Positions 14,208 to 21,404 of a DNA stretch of 24,124 bases are shown here, piece by piece. How positions within the stretch are numbered: position 1 is the stretch's first letter; every line of letters starts with the position of its first letter. Source of the DNA: a virus. The DNA is taken from IMG/VR virus record IMGVR_UViG_3300036828_000073, positions 1 to 24,124 of that record; one strand, 5' to 3'. The notes under the pieces are model-generated. The model saw only the letters and a list, made by a program, of their open reading frames with translations. It was not told the origin of the DNA and did no database searches. The translations under genes and the position numbers were made by a program.

Positions 14208-15091
14208 CAGAACGCCGCCAGGGTGCTGTCCTCTAGCCCGGCGCGGATCTGATTGGCCGATAGTTCGCCGGGGTCTTTCCCTTTGAGGGCGTTGCTGTAG
14301 TTGAAGACGGTGATCGGGATGCGATGATGCCAGTGCTCGGTGAGCAGCCGCGTGGTCTCGTTGCGACCGGCTTCATCGTTGTCGAGGGCCAGGACCAACT
14401 CATCGAAGCGTTCGATGATCAGCCGCATCTGGCTATCGCTCACCCCGGCCCCGAAGCTGGACATGGCCGCGTAACCCAGGCCGTCAAGGTAGGCGGCGTC
14501 GAGAGGGCTTTCGACCAGCACCACCTGGGGGCTGTACTGGACCACCTGGACGCCGAACAGGGTCAACGATTTGCGGATCCCCGGCGGGCGGTTACGGACC
14601 CACTCCGCGGTCTTGGCCTGATAGCCCCATAGCTCGCCCAGAGGCGAGTAGATCGGACAGATCCACGCCGACTCCTCGGGATCCCAGCACAGCCCGAACC
14701 GATCTATGGCTTCCCGGCGTAGATGGCGGCGCTTGATGGCCCGCTCCGGCGGCTTGGTGAACTCGGCCAGCTTCGCCTCCAGAGTGGCGCTGGCGACCGG
14801 CGGCTCCCACTTCTCCTCGGTGTCTTCCAGGTCGATGTCGAAGCGACGGATCAGTTGATGGGCGTCCCACAGTCCCAGGCGGGTGGTGTCCATGACCAGC
14901 TTGATCAACGACCCGCTGTAATCGCAGGAGAAGCAGTGGTACATGCCGGTACGTCTATTGACAAAGAAGTGTCGGGGCCGGTGTTCACGCTCCCCGGTGC
15001 GGCGCTCATGCAGAGGACAGCGCGCGCCAATCTCGACTTCCTTGGGCTGTAGGTCTTCTAGACCGATGTGCTCTAGGAGATCCTCAATCAT
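14204..15091 (-). CDS. DNA primase with CHC2 zinc and Toprim domains
   Basis: A 295-aa primase. The zinc domain has CPLH (C25, H28) and YHCFSC (C53, C56). The Toprim fold shows VVLVESPLDAAY with E194 and ALDNDEAGR with D237 and D239, the metal-binding triad. This makes RNA primers for the phage fork. It is about half the size of bacterial DnaG and lacks the C-terminal helicase-binding domain, as in many phage primases. ATG 15091 overlaps the helicase stop as ATGA and its own stop overlaps the SNF2 gene as GTGA. Residues between the zinc and Toprim parts (85-180) are helical. Confidence 0.92.
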   Translation of the reverse strand: MIEDLLEHIGLEDLQPKEVEIGARCPLHERRTGEREHRPRHFFVNRRTGMYHCFSCDYSGSLIKLVMDTTRLGLWDAHQLIRRFDIDLEDTEEKWEPPVASATLEAKLAEFTKPPERAIKRRHLRREAIDRFGLCWDPEESAWICPIYSPLGELWGYQAKTAEWVRNRPPGIRKSLTLFGVQVVQYSPQVVLVESPLDAAYLDGLGYAAMSSFGAGVSDSQMRLIIERFDELVLALDNDEAGRNETTRLLTEHWHHRIPITVFNYSNALKGKDPGELSANQIRAGLEDSTLAAFW

Positions 15092-16350
15092 GCGTCGTCG
15101 GTGTCGTCCATGTCGTCGGAGTCGAAGTCGACCTCGGTCTCAGTAATGGAACCACGCTCAAGGTCCAGAGCTAAGCGCACGTCCCGGCGCGGGCAGTTCC
15201 TCGCCGCCACGATCCGCAGCATGATCTCCTTGTCCGAGATCTCGCCGTGCTCCTTGATCTCCTCGACCCCGAAGATCACGTCTGAGTCCTGGGCGAAGCT
15301 GCTGGAGTAGCCGATGGAGTTGAGGGTGAGCCGACCTGAGCGCGCCTTGGACTCCAACGCCTGCGTGGTCTGGACGATAGGGATGTCCGACCGCTGGGCC
15401 AGCCGCTTGAGGGACCGGGTGATCGAGGTGAGCGCCTGCGGCGAATGCGGTTCCACCCTGGGGATCTCGCAGTCCATTAGGTAGGTGCCGTCCACGAACA
15501 CCACGTCCGGTCGGTACTGGGCGATCTTCGCCGCCAGGCCGGAGACGGTGGTGGTGGACGACGGGTCATGCACGAACGTCATGGGCGGGTAGTCCTCCAG
15601 GCCGTGCATCATCCGATTGAGATTGGTCTTCTCGTCGGGGCGTATCTTCCCGTTCTGGAGCCGGGTCAGGCTGATCCCGGCCCGCAGCGCGTCGTGGCGG
15701 GTGGACTGCTCCTGGGTGCTCATCTCAAAGCTGGCGAACAGCGTGGAGTGCCCGGCGGCGTTGACGGCGATGTTCATGCACATAAGCAGCATCGATTTGA
15801 ATCGCTTCTGGAATCCGACCAGGGTGATCAACTGCTCGCGCTGGAGACCGCCGGTCGCCAAGTCCATGGTGGGGAACCCGGTCGGCAATCCGAGGATGCC
15901 GGGGCTGCGAGCTAGCCGGTCGTAGTAGGCCAACCGTTCCTCCGTCGTCTGGGTCAGGTCCTCGTCGCGCAGGTCGGCGATCTCGGTGTGGAGTCCCTCC
16001 AACGACGAGTTCAGGATCTTGATGGCTATATCGGCGTCGCCCCGGCGCAACGGATCCTTGATGGTGTCGAGCATCTCGTTGACCATGGCGAACTGGCGCT
16101 GACTGCGAAGCTCGCCCAGGTAGTACTCCAACGGCTCCGGCGTGGCGATGAGCGCGTAGGCCGGGAACTCGTGGCGGAAGGCGTCGGTGCCCGGCGTGAC
16201 CCCGTACTCGGTCCAGTGGTGGAGCATCCAGCGGAAGACCTCGGCGTTGTCGGTGTCCATAAAGAAGGACGCACCGACACGGGCCTCCACCAGGGCGTCG
16301 AGGCCCCCCACCTCGATTACCTTGCTCAAAATGGCCCACTCGATGTCCAT
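15088..16350 (-). CDS. DnaB-type replicative helicase with an unusual Walker A
   Basis: A 420-aa RecA-fold hexameric helicase. The N-terminal domain (1-130) is helical, followed by LPTGFPTMDLATGGLQREQL, the DnaB-family lead-in. The P-loop is GFQKRFKS (179-186) with Phe where a Gly normally precedes Lys. Then come LFASFEMS with the catalytic-type Glu, DVVFVDG (Walker B) and IVQTTQ (sensor). ATG 16350 is chosen because MDIEW begins the conserved sequence and the ATG shares a base with the upstream stop (TGATG); the open frame upstream to 16644 is Arg/Pro-rich shadow of the neighbouring gene. The C-terminus is very acidic. It unwinds the fork with the adjacent primase and loader. Confidence 0.88.
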   Translation of the reverse strand: MDIEWAILSKVIEVGGLDALVEARVGASFFMDTDNAEVFRWMLHHWTEYGVTPGTDAFRHEFPAYALIATPEPLEYYLGELRSQRQFAMVNEMLDTIKDPLRRGDADIAIKILNSSLEGLHTEIADLRDEDLTQTTEERLAYYDRLARSPGILGLPTGFPTMDLATGGLQREQLITLVGFQKRFKSMLLMCMNIAVNAAGHSTLFASFEMSTQEQSTRHDALRAGISLTRLQNGKIRPDEKTNLNRMMHGLEDYPPMTFVHDPSSTTTVSGLAAKIAQYRPDVVFVDGTYLMDCEIPRVEPHSPQALTSITRSLKRLAQRSDIPIVQTTQALESKARSGRLTLNSIGYSSSFAQDSDVIFGVEEIKEHGEISDKEIMLRIVAARNCPRRDVRLALDLERGSITETEVDFDSDDMDDTDDA

Positions 16351-16793
16351 CAGGGATGCTGATCTCGTCCGGTGAGGTGGAAGCCCTGCGGCCCGAAGGC
16401 CCAGCGTTGGGATTCCAGCCCGTAGTACACCCGTACCACGTCGGCCATGATCGGCAACTGGCGTCCCAGGTCCTCGGCCGAGGACTGGAAGACATAGCGC
16501 ACCGGCCAGTTGTTGTCGAGGGCCAGGCGCGACACGGCCTCGGCGAAGGCGGGCGGTCGGGTGGTGACGACCAGGTCGATCCTCAGGTTGGTGGTGGCCA
16601 GCAGGGACCACATCCACTTGAAGGCCATCTGGTTGAGGTCCCACCGCTTGACCGCTCGGTCGTAGGCCCCGGTGTGGTGGTCAAGCCATTCAAGCTGGCG
16701 CACGATGCGGTGATCAGGCAGGCGAGCGACGGTCCCCTCCCATACGAAGATGATCCGTTGCTGAGCCTGGTTGCCTAGCTGCCCTTTTTCCAT
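16350..16793 (-). CDS. Hypothetical protein, possibly HAD-like
   Basis: A 147-aa protein between the loader and the helicase. The first strand FVWEGTVA loosely resembles the DxDGT start of HAD phosphatases but lacks the Asp residues. RIDLVVTTRPPAF could match motif II, and ADVVRVYYGLESQRWAFGPQ, followed by GFHLT, recalls the end of some phage HAD-like proteins. If it is a HAD protein it is probably catalytically dead. It overlaps the loader gene by 19 bp and touches the helicase by TGATG, so it is part of the same operon. Its place suggests an accessory role at the replisome. Confidence 0.6.
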   Translation of the reverse strand: MEKGQLGNQAQQRIIFVWEGTVARLPDHRIVRQLEWLDHHTGAYDRAVKRWDLNQMAFKWMWSLLATTNLRIDLVVTTRPPAFAEAVSRLALDNNWPVRYVFQSSAEDLGRQLPIMADVVRVYYGLESQRWAFGPQGFHLTGRDQHP

Positions 16794-17395
16794 CGGTAGT
16801 CGGTCCCGTCCACCCAGATGATCTCGGTGGCCTCCATGAGCAAGCTGGTCAAGCCCACGGTGTAACGCTCGTCCAGTTCCTCAAAGCTCTTGTTGGTGGT
16901 GACCAGGCTGGGCAGTCCCCGGTCGTATCGACTCTTGATGGTGTCGAAGAACTCGTTCTGGGACCAGCCCGACTCGGACTGGAACTCCCGGCCCACGTCA
17001 TCGAAGAGCACGAAGTCGGTGCTCCGCTTCGACACCCCTTTGATGATGCGGATGTGCTGGCGGGCCTTGATGTACTCGTCTTCGATCTCCTCGTTGCCGC
17101 CGCGCAGGGAGTGCGAGAGACCGAACATGTCCTTGTGTAGCCCGACGTAAGTCGATAGCTCGATGGCCTCGATGCGGTAGCCCCGCCCCTGGGCCTCGTT
17201 TAACACGATGCTGGCCAGCAGGGTCTTGCCCACACCAGTGGGGCCGAGGAACATTAGTCCCCTGCCGCGAAGACGGTTGTCGTCCAGGTTGGTGAGGTAC
17301 CCCTTGATTATCTCGGCGGGGATCTCTTGCTTCTCGTTGAAGACCTGGAAGTTGTTGATCGTCTTGTCCCGGAAGGGGGCGAAGGTCGTTCTCAC
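16775..17395 (-). CDS. DnaC/IstB-like helicase-loader ATPase
   Basis: A 206-aa AAA+ protein. Walker A is GPTGVGKT (51-58), Walker B is FVLFDDVG (about residues 128-135), and sensor I is SLVTTNKS. The short N-terminal part before the P-loop and the GRGLMFLGPTGVGK lead-in match DnaC-like loaders. It would place the downstream DnaB-type helicase on the origin. GTG 17395 overlaps the WhiB-like stop as GTGA and has a very good AGGAGG five bases upstream. Sequence after sensor I includes RYTVGLTSLLMEATEIIWVD. Confidence 0.88.
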   Translation of the reverse strand: MRTTFAPFRDKTINNFQVFNEKQEIPAEIIKGYLTNLDDNRLRGRGLMFLGPTGVGKTLLASIVLNEAQGRGYRIEAIELSTYVGLHKDMFGLSHSLRGGNEEIEDEYIKARQHIRIIKGVSKRSTDFVLFDDVGREFQSESGWSQNEFFDTIKSRYDRGLPSLVTTNKSFEELDERYTVGLTSLLMEATEIIWVDGTDYRWKKGS

Positions 17396-17784
17396 AGTTC
17401 CTCCTCTGGTAGGCGGCGCTTATGGACACCCTGACGTGCCCGCTTGCGGGCCGCGGCCTTGGCCGCGTTCTGAGCGAAGTTGAAATCTCTGCGTGGGTCG
17501 GCGTACTTCTCCCGGCCCTCAGCGATCCGGTGCCGTCGGTCGGCGGTCATCATGGCGAAGATCCCGTACTCCAACTCGCGGTCGTGAGCCAGGGACCAGC
17601 GGGTGCAGGCCCGGAACAGTGGGCAGGTGGCGCACAGTCTCTTGGCCATCTGCTGTTCGACCAGATCGTCACTGAAGAAGAGCCACGCCACCCCCTTCCA
17701 CTTGATGCAGTTGCGTCGCGGGTCGCTCAGGAAATCCTCACTGGGTGGCCGCTCGCCGCCGTAGAGCCAGAGTGGTGTGGTCAT
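17392..17784 (-). CDS. WhiB-like transcription regulator
   Basis: A 130-aa WhiB-family protein. The four cluster cysteines are C26, C51, C54 and C60 (C-x24-C-x2-C-x5-C), with WLFFSDD before the CATCPLFRAC core. The usual GVWGG turn appears as YGIFAMM. A basic Ala/Lys/Arg C-terminus follows. WhiB proteins bind a [4Fe-4S] cluster and the host sigma factor; phage copies such as TM4 WhiB are known to interfere with host WhiB2. ATG 17784 is fixed by GGGAGGAG just upstream. It lies second in the leftward operon and overlaps both neighbours by 4 bp. Confidence 0.9.
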   Translation of the reverse strand: MTTPLWLYGGERPPSEDFLSDPRRNCIKWKGVAWLFFSDDLVEQQMAKRLCATCPLFRACTRWSLAHDRELEYGIFAMMTADRRHRIAEGREKYADPRRDFNFAQNAAKAAARKRARQGVHKRRLPEEEL

Positions 17785-18617
17785 GGTCTCCTCCCTAACC
17801 AATACTCTGCATCCCCCATGTGACGGTCTCGGGTGGGCGGCTGGCTGATCCAGTAGTCACGGCCCCGGCGGCGGTTGTCGGGGTTCTTCTTCCGCTGGGC
17901 GTGGACCAGCTTTATGAGTTCTTCTCGCCGAGAGATGAACACTTGCCAGGCTGGGCGTCGTGATCGTCGGCACCACAGCGGATGCTTGACGAACTCCAGC
18001 ATCATCAGCCGGATGAATGGTGTGTCTATCTGGTAGTCCCACTCCAGCTTCTTGACCTGGCTGCACAACGCTTGCCAGTACATGTTTCTGGGGATGGTCT
18101 CCAGGTCATGGTTCTCAACCAGGCTCGGGAAGAAATCTCTGCACAGTTTCACTCGTGGTCCAGATGGTCTGAAGGCAGGTTGAACTGCATTTTGGGCAGA
18201 CCCCTCCATTCCCCCAAGAGCTTCGTAGCTAGCTATCATTCGGCTCGCTGCGCTCGCCTCACCGAAAACCGGAGAGTTCGCGTCCTCGGCATCCAGTCGC
18301 TGCGCGACTAGACTGCCTCCTTCGCGCCCGGCTGCGCCGGGGTGTGCGGAAATCTCTGGGGAAAGTTGTTTTTCGACTAGGAGTCGAAACCCTCCGTCCA
18401 CCCTCTCCACGGCGTCCGAATCAAGCAGGCCCTGTACGACATCCGAGGCTTGGCGGATGCCAAGTCCTCGACCGCGGCTGACAAGGTTGTCTAGGTCGGC
18501 CCGATCCCCCAGCCAGGTCCCTGACCTGCGCCTTCTGAACACCTGAGTCACGAACCCGTGGACGTCATCGAAGATGGCATCCGAACCAGGGCCGCGTAGT
18601 CTCAACCCTTCGTCCAT
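17781..18617 (-). CDS. Putative replication initiator: winged-helix protein opening the leftward operon
   Basis: A 278-aa protein. Residues 10-75 suggest a wHTH: FDDVHGFVTQVFRRRRSGTW, LVSRGRGLGIRQASDVVQGL followed by LDSDAVERV. Residues 85-150 are a low-complexity linker whose DNA holds several small hairpins. The C-terminal part (RNMYWQALCSQVKKLEWDYQ, FIRLMMLEFVKHPLW, then a basic helix) is not a family I can name. Being first before a loader, helicase and primase, it resembles the position of lambda O-type initiators; this is an inference from order. ATG 18617 has AAGGGG eight bases upstream; GTG 18641 is less likely. Its stop overlaps the WhiB-like start as ATGA. Confidence 0.62.
   Translation of the reverse strand: MDEGLRLRGPGSDAIFDDVHGFVTQVFRRRRSGTWLGDRADLDNLVSRGRGLGIRQASDVVQGLLDSDAVERVDGGFRLLVEKQLSPEISAHPGAAGREGGSLVAQRLDAEDANSPVFGEASAASRMIASYEALGGMEGSAQNAVQPAFRPSGPRVKLCRDFFPSLVENHDLETIPRNMYWQALCSQVKKLEWDYQIDTPFIRLMMLEFVKHPLWCRRSRRPAWQVFISRREELIKLVHAQRKKNPDNRRRGRDYWISQPPTRDRHMGDAEYWLGRRP
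18239..18341. repeat. Cluster of short TGC-loop inverted repeats in the initiator gene
   Basis: AGTCGC-TGC-GCGACT (18295-18309) and CCCGGC-TGC-GCCGGG (18327-18341) are perfect 6-bp stems with the same TGC loop. A third GCTGCGC lies near 18248-18254, between TTCGG (18239-18243) and CCGAA (18262-18266). They fall in the low-complexity linker of the putative initiator. Possible origin or RNA structure. Confidence 0.4.
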
Positions 18618-18696
18618 ACTCTCATCCCCTTGATCAGCCACCCTGAACGGGGCGCTGATCTATCGCTTTAGCCGGTTACCGCCAGCCGAGACCAGC

Positions 18697-18710
18697 GGTG
18701 ATTGATCACC
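18697..18710. promoter_or_regulatory. Palindromic operator candidate over the leftward promoter
   Basis: GGTGAT-TG-ATCACC is a perfect inverted repeat with a 2-bp centre. It overlaps the -10 element (18708-18713) and probable start site of the leftward promoter, a position suited to repression. No second full copy was found nearby; TTGATCA also occurs at 18630-18636. Confidence 0.5.
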
Positions 18711-18736
18711 ATGCACCCAAAGACGCGGCGTGTCAA
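18708..18736 (-). promoter_or_regulatory. Leftward promoter candidate for the replication operon
   Basis: On the minus strand, a perfect TTGACA (18731-18736) is followed after exactly 17 bp by CATGGT (18708-18713), a weak -10. The predicted start near 18701 leaves a leader of about 80 nt before ATG 18617. Leftward actinophage early promoters often have a consensus -35 with this spacing. Confidence 0.6.
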
Positions 18737-18785
18737 GCCCCAAATGAACGGGACGGCACTGCCATTATTTCCGCTATAGGGGGTG

Positions 18786-18799
18786 TCGCTATTTAGCGA
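18786..18799. promoter_or_regulatory. Palindrome TCGCTA-TT-TAGCGA
   Basis: A perfect 6-bp inverted repeat with a 2-bp centre in the divergent region, about 50 bp upstream of the leftward -35. The same spacing and arm length as the 18697 palindrome suggest a dimer-binding site, but with a different sequence. Confidence 0.4.
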
Positions 18800-18969
18800 G
18801 TTTCCTCAAGTTGCTCGGTGTACCTATCCGTACATAGCGTGGTATGCAACTTCTACGTCCCCCTTTCCGTCGGCTCCGCCAGGACGGGGGCCTGACCAAG
18901 ATTTACCATCACCGGTGGTCGGGGTCAAGAGGTGCATAAGAAAAGATCCACTGTTTTGGTCCGAGTCTC

Positions 18970-18986
18970 TGTTGATTTTTTCAACA
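18970..18986. promoter_or_regulatory. AT-rich inverted repeat upstream of terminase
   Basis: TGTTGA-TTTTT-TCAACA, a perfect 6-bp inverted repeat around five T residues, 46 bp before the terminase start. It could be an operator or a small hairpin in the terminase leader. Confidence 0.35.
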
Positions 18987-19031
18987 AGTGTGGTCGGGGG
19001 GCGTGGCCTGGCTGTTCCTAGCCTTTGATGG

Positions 19032-20672
19032 GTGACATACGTGGGCGATCCGGCCCTGGGGGAAGAGGTCGCCGACGACGATCTGTCCGAGGATCTGGCC
19101 GAATACGCCCCCGTCGTGCTCGATCCCGGCGACCAGCAGTTCGTCCAGCGATTGGTCGACAAGGTCTGGGATTTCACCGTCATCTTCTCCGGCATGGAGA
19201 TGTTTCCCTACCAGGCGGCGCTCGGGCGGCGGATCATCGAGTCGGTGATCTCCGGTGACGGGGCCACCATCACCGGGGAGCTTTCCCGCCAGTCCGGTAA
19301 GACAGAAGTGGTGGCAAATGTCGCGGCCAGCCTGATGATCCTGCTGCCCCGTCTGGCCGAGATGTTCCCGGAGTTTGAGCCGCTCCAGAAGTTCGCCAGG
19401 GGCGTCATGATCGGTTGCTTCGCCCCGGTGGAACAACAGGTCGAGACTTTGTTCGGCCGGGTGGTCGACCGGCTCACCAGTGAGCGCGCCCAGGAGATGC
19501 TGGAGGACCCCGACATCGATGATGGGGTGCGGGCCGGATCGCGCAAGGTAAAGCTGAAGAAGTGCCAGAGCTTCTGCGCCATGCAGACGGCCAACCCCAG
19601 GGCCAAGATCGAGTCGAAGAGCTACCACGTCATCTTCGTGGACGAGAGCCAGTCGGTGGACGAGTACGTGCTCAACAAGTCGATCAGCCCCATGGGGGCC
19701 TTCTACCTGGCCACCATGGTCATGACCGGCACCCCCGACGTGGTGAAAGGCGTGTTCTACAAGACCATCCAGCACAACAAGCGCATGGAGCTACGCCGGG
19801 GTGGCAGGAAGAACCACTACCGCTTCGACTGGAAGTACTGCGCCCGGTTCAACCGCAACTACGCCTCCTATGTCCGGGGCGAGGCCATGCGTACCGGCGA
19901 GGACTCCGACGAGTTCCGGCTCAACTACAAGCTGGAGTGGCTGCTGGAGCGGGGCATGCTCATCACCGAGACGCGCCTGGACGAGCTTGGCGATCCCACC
20001 ATGCCCATCGTCCCGGCCTACTGGCGCAGCGCCCTCATCGGTGGCATCGATTTCGCCCGCAAGATGGACTCCACCGTGGTCACCATCATGTGGGTGGACT
20101 GGGACCGCCCCGACGAACTGGGCTTATACGACCACCGGATCCTCAACTGGCTGGAGATGCACGGTGAGGAATGGGAGGAGCAGTACTTCAGGATTTGTGA
20201 TTTCCTCAGCAACTACTCGGTGGTAGCCCTCGGGGTGGATGCCCAGGGCGTCGGCGACGTGGCGGCTGACCGACTCAAGCGCCTGCTGCCGAACATCCAG
20301 GTCGAGCCGCTGTCGTCGCAGATCGCCGACCAGTCTCTGCGCTGGAAGCACCTCCAGCAGTTACTCCAGCGGGGCCTGTTGTCCTGGCCCGCCCACCCCA
20401 AGGCCCGCCGCACCAAGACCTGGAAACGGTTCCGCCAGCAGATGATCGACGTGGAGAAGAAGTACCAGGGGGCGCATCTACTCGTAGAAGCGCCCAACGA
20501 AGCCGGGGTCCACGACGACTACGTGGACAGCCTGGCCTGCGCCACCATCATGTCCAGGACCCTGATGATCCCGGAGGTCGAGATCTCCACCACCCCCTGG
20601 ACGGCGTCGCCCAGACCTAGCCGCCCACCGCGTCGCCCAAGACGCCAGCAAGCGGTGACAGGACGTCGCTGA
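19032..20672 (+). CDS. Terminase large subunit
   Basis: A 546-aa DNA-packaging motor. The ATPase has Walker A SRQSGKT (85-91) after GATITGEL, and Walker B VIFVDESQ (D204, E205) with the MVMTGTP coupling segment. The nuclease domain shows GGIDFARKMD (D340), ALGVDAQG and HDDYVDSLA, the acidic residues of the RNase H-like fold. It cuts concatemers and pumps DNA into the capsid through the portal encoded downstream. The tail is basic and Pro/Arg rich, and its last 56 bp overlap an opposite-strand gene. GTG 19032 lacks a good ribosome binding site; GTG 19041, preceded by GGTGA, is an alternative. No small subunit is recognisable in the window. Confidence 0.95.
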   Translation: MTYVGDPALGEEVADDDLSEDLAEYAPVVLDPGDQQFVQRLVDKVWDFTVIFSGMEMFPYQAALGRRIIESVISGDGATITGELSRQSGKTEVVANVAASLMILLPRLAEMFPEFEPLQKFARGVMIGCFAPVEQQVETLFGRVVDRLTSERAQEMLEDPDIDDGVRAGSRKVKLKKCQSFCAMQTANPRAKIESKSYHVIFVDESQSVDEYVLNKSISPMGAFYLATMVMTGTPDVVKGVFYKTIQHNKRMELRRGGRKNHYRFDWKYCARFNRNYASYVRGEAMRTGEDSDEFRLNYKLEWLLERGMLITETRLDELGDPTMPIVPAYWRSALIGGIDFARKMDSTVVTIMWVDWDRPDELGLYDHRILNWLEMHGEEWEEQYFRICDFLSNYSVVALGVDAQGVGDVAADRLKRLLPNIQVEPLSSQIADQSLRWKHLQQLLQRGLLSWPAHPKARRTKTWKRFRQQMIDVEKKYQGAHLLVEAPNEAGVHDDYVDSLACATIMSRTLMIPEVEISTTPWTASPRPSRPPRRPRRQQAVTGRR

Positions 20673-20877
20673 TAGCACGGTTCATCTTGTTGGCCGCTCC
20701 GGCGATGAATGGCTCTGTCTCCGACTTGGCGCGCGAGCGGGCGGAGGCGGCACCTAGTTGCGTCGAGTAGGGGGTCACCGCCTGATGCAGGTCGGCCTGC
20801 GCCGGGCCGTCGCCCGATGAGGGTACGGTGCCCGTCGCCCTTTCCATCGCCGTCTGCGCCGCCCAGGTGTCGCTCAT
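20617..20877 (-). CDS. Lone leftward hypothetical gene within the structural module
   Basis: An 86-aa product starting MSDTWAAQTAMERATG, with a serine- and alanine-rich middle and a C-terminus NKMNRAISDVLSPLAGVLGD that looks like an amphipathic helix. No family is recognised. The plus strand here has no plausible gene, and the composition of this frame is protein-like, which supports it. Its end overlaps the terminase end tail to tail by 56 bp. A TATGAT hexamer lies six bases before ATG 20877 with no ribosome binding site, which suggests a leaderless transcript. It could be a regulator or virion protein; nothing decides. Confidence 0.55.
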   Translation of the reverse strand: MSDTWAAQTAMERATGTVPSSGDGPAQADLHQAVTPYSTQLGAASARSRAKSETEPFIAGAANKMNRAISDVLSPLAGVLGDAVGG

Positions 20878-20883
20878 GGGCAA

Positions 20884-20916
20884 ATCATATTGCAATCTAA
20901 GTGAGTTGATCACTTA
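20884..20916 (-). promoter_or_regulatory. Leftward promoter with overlapping inverted repeat
   Basis: On the minus strand TATGAT (20884-20889) is a 5/6 match to a -10 element. The -35 area is covered by TAAGTGA (20898-20904) and TCACTTA (20910-20916), a perfect 7-bp inverted repeat with a 5-bp spacer, and has only a poor match to TTGACA. Such an overlap fits repressor or activator control. Confidence 0.5.
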
Positions 20917-20936
20917 ATGGCGTAGTACCGGGTGGT

Positions 20937-20955
20937 CGCATTGGCAGAAAATGCG
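20937..20955 (+). promoter_or_regulatory. Inverted repeat in the leader of the 21,000 gene
   Basis: CGCATT (20937-20942) pairs with AATGCG (20950-20955) around a 7-nt loop, 44 bases before the next rightward ATG. Possible hairpin or operator; no clear -10/-35 pair was found beside it. Confidence 0.3.
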
Positions 20956-20999
20956 GTGGCTAGCCTTTCGTATTAACCGGTTACAGAAGGAGTTTCACC

Positions 21000-21401
21000 A
21001 TGAGTCTTGCCCCGGAACCGCAGTTCCCAGAGAGGGGTAGGTACGCCTATGACGAGACCATGGGTCCCAACAGCCCCGGTGGCCGTGGTCCGCTCCGCTT
21101 TGAAGAGGGGTTGGCCACCGACACCGATCTGCCCAGGGACTTCACACGAGGAATGACCGAGTTCATGGTCTCGGCTCCAGGGCGCATCAACCACGTCGAC
21201 CCCAACACCCAGTTCAAGATGCCGGAGGAGACCATGGCGGAGCGCGCCCACGTCGGCTCGGCCGCGTGGATCGACGCCCCCACCATGCTCGGCGAGTTCG
21301 CCCACGGCAGCTTCACCGACCAGGCCGAGGTCCGCTACGAAGAGGTGGTCCGCAACGGGGCCATCCAGAAGAGGCGGGCACCCGAAGTCGTCAGCGACTG
21401 A
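21000..21401 (+). CDS. Hypothetical protein of the structural module
   Basis: A 133-aa protein starting at ATG 21000 with AAGGAG seven bases upstream. It is Pro/Gly rich at the N-terminus (FPERGRYAYDETMGPNSPGG) and has a folded-looking middle (DFTRGMTEFMVSAPGRINHV) and an end AEVRYEEVVRNGAIQKRRAP. No family recognised. It begins the second part of the rightward module, after the lone leftward gene, and is followed after 3 bp by the next gene. A virion or assembly role is inferred from its neighbours only. Confidence 0.68.
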   Translation: MSLAPEPQFPERGRYAYDETMGPNSPGGRGPLRFEEGLATDTDLPRDFTRGMTEFMVSAPGRINHVDPNTQFKMPEETMAERAHVGSAAWIDAPTMLGEFAHGSFTDQAEVRYEEVVRNGAIQKRRAPEVVSD

Positions 21402-21404
21402 GCC

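Larger units (their letters stand above)
18618..19031. promoter_or_regulatory. Divergent control region between early leftward and late rightward genes
   Basis: A 414-bp stretch without a convincing gene. It holds a leftward promoter candidate with an overlapping palindrome, a TCGCTA palindrome, a TGTTGA inverted repeat close to the terminase start, and repeated TAGCG/CGCTA words (18772, 18787, 18794, 18835). No convincing rightward promoter was found. A 81-codon rightward open frame here has no ribosome binding site and an implausible composition. Confidence 0.7.

Noticed and set aside
13308-14252. 314-codon plus-strand open frame opposite the SNF2 gene
   Set aside because: Antisense shadow; the minus strand has all helicase motifs.
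16351-16644. N-terminal extension of the helicase frame up to 16644
   Set aside because: The extra 98 residues are Arg/Pro/Gly rich and lie over the well-formed 147-aa gene; the conserved sequence begins at MDIEW with a TGATG junction.
18783-19028. 81-codon rightward open frame in the divergent region
   Set aside because: No ribosome binding site, no protein-like motif, and it covers palindromes; more likely control DNA.
18981-19775. 264-codon minus-strand open frame opposite terminase
   Set aside because: Composition (many His, Leu, Gly, Asp) is typical of an antisense shadow of a GC-rich gene; terminase motifs on the plus strand are clear.
20709-20900. 63-codon plus-strand frame after terminase
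   Set aside because: Rich in Arg, Pro and Ser with no ribosome binding site; the opposite frame has a -10 element and a protein-like sequence.
18630-20913. Shared word TTGATCA(C) at 18630, 18702 and 20906 as a common operator
   Set aside because: The 7-mer TTGATCA or its complement also occurs inside genes (about 4764, 8720 and 21680), so it is not specific enough to call.
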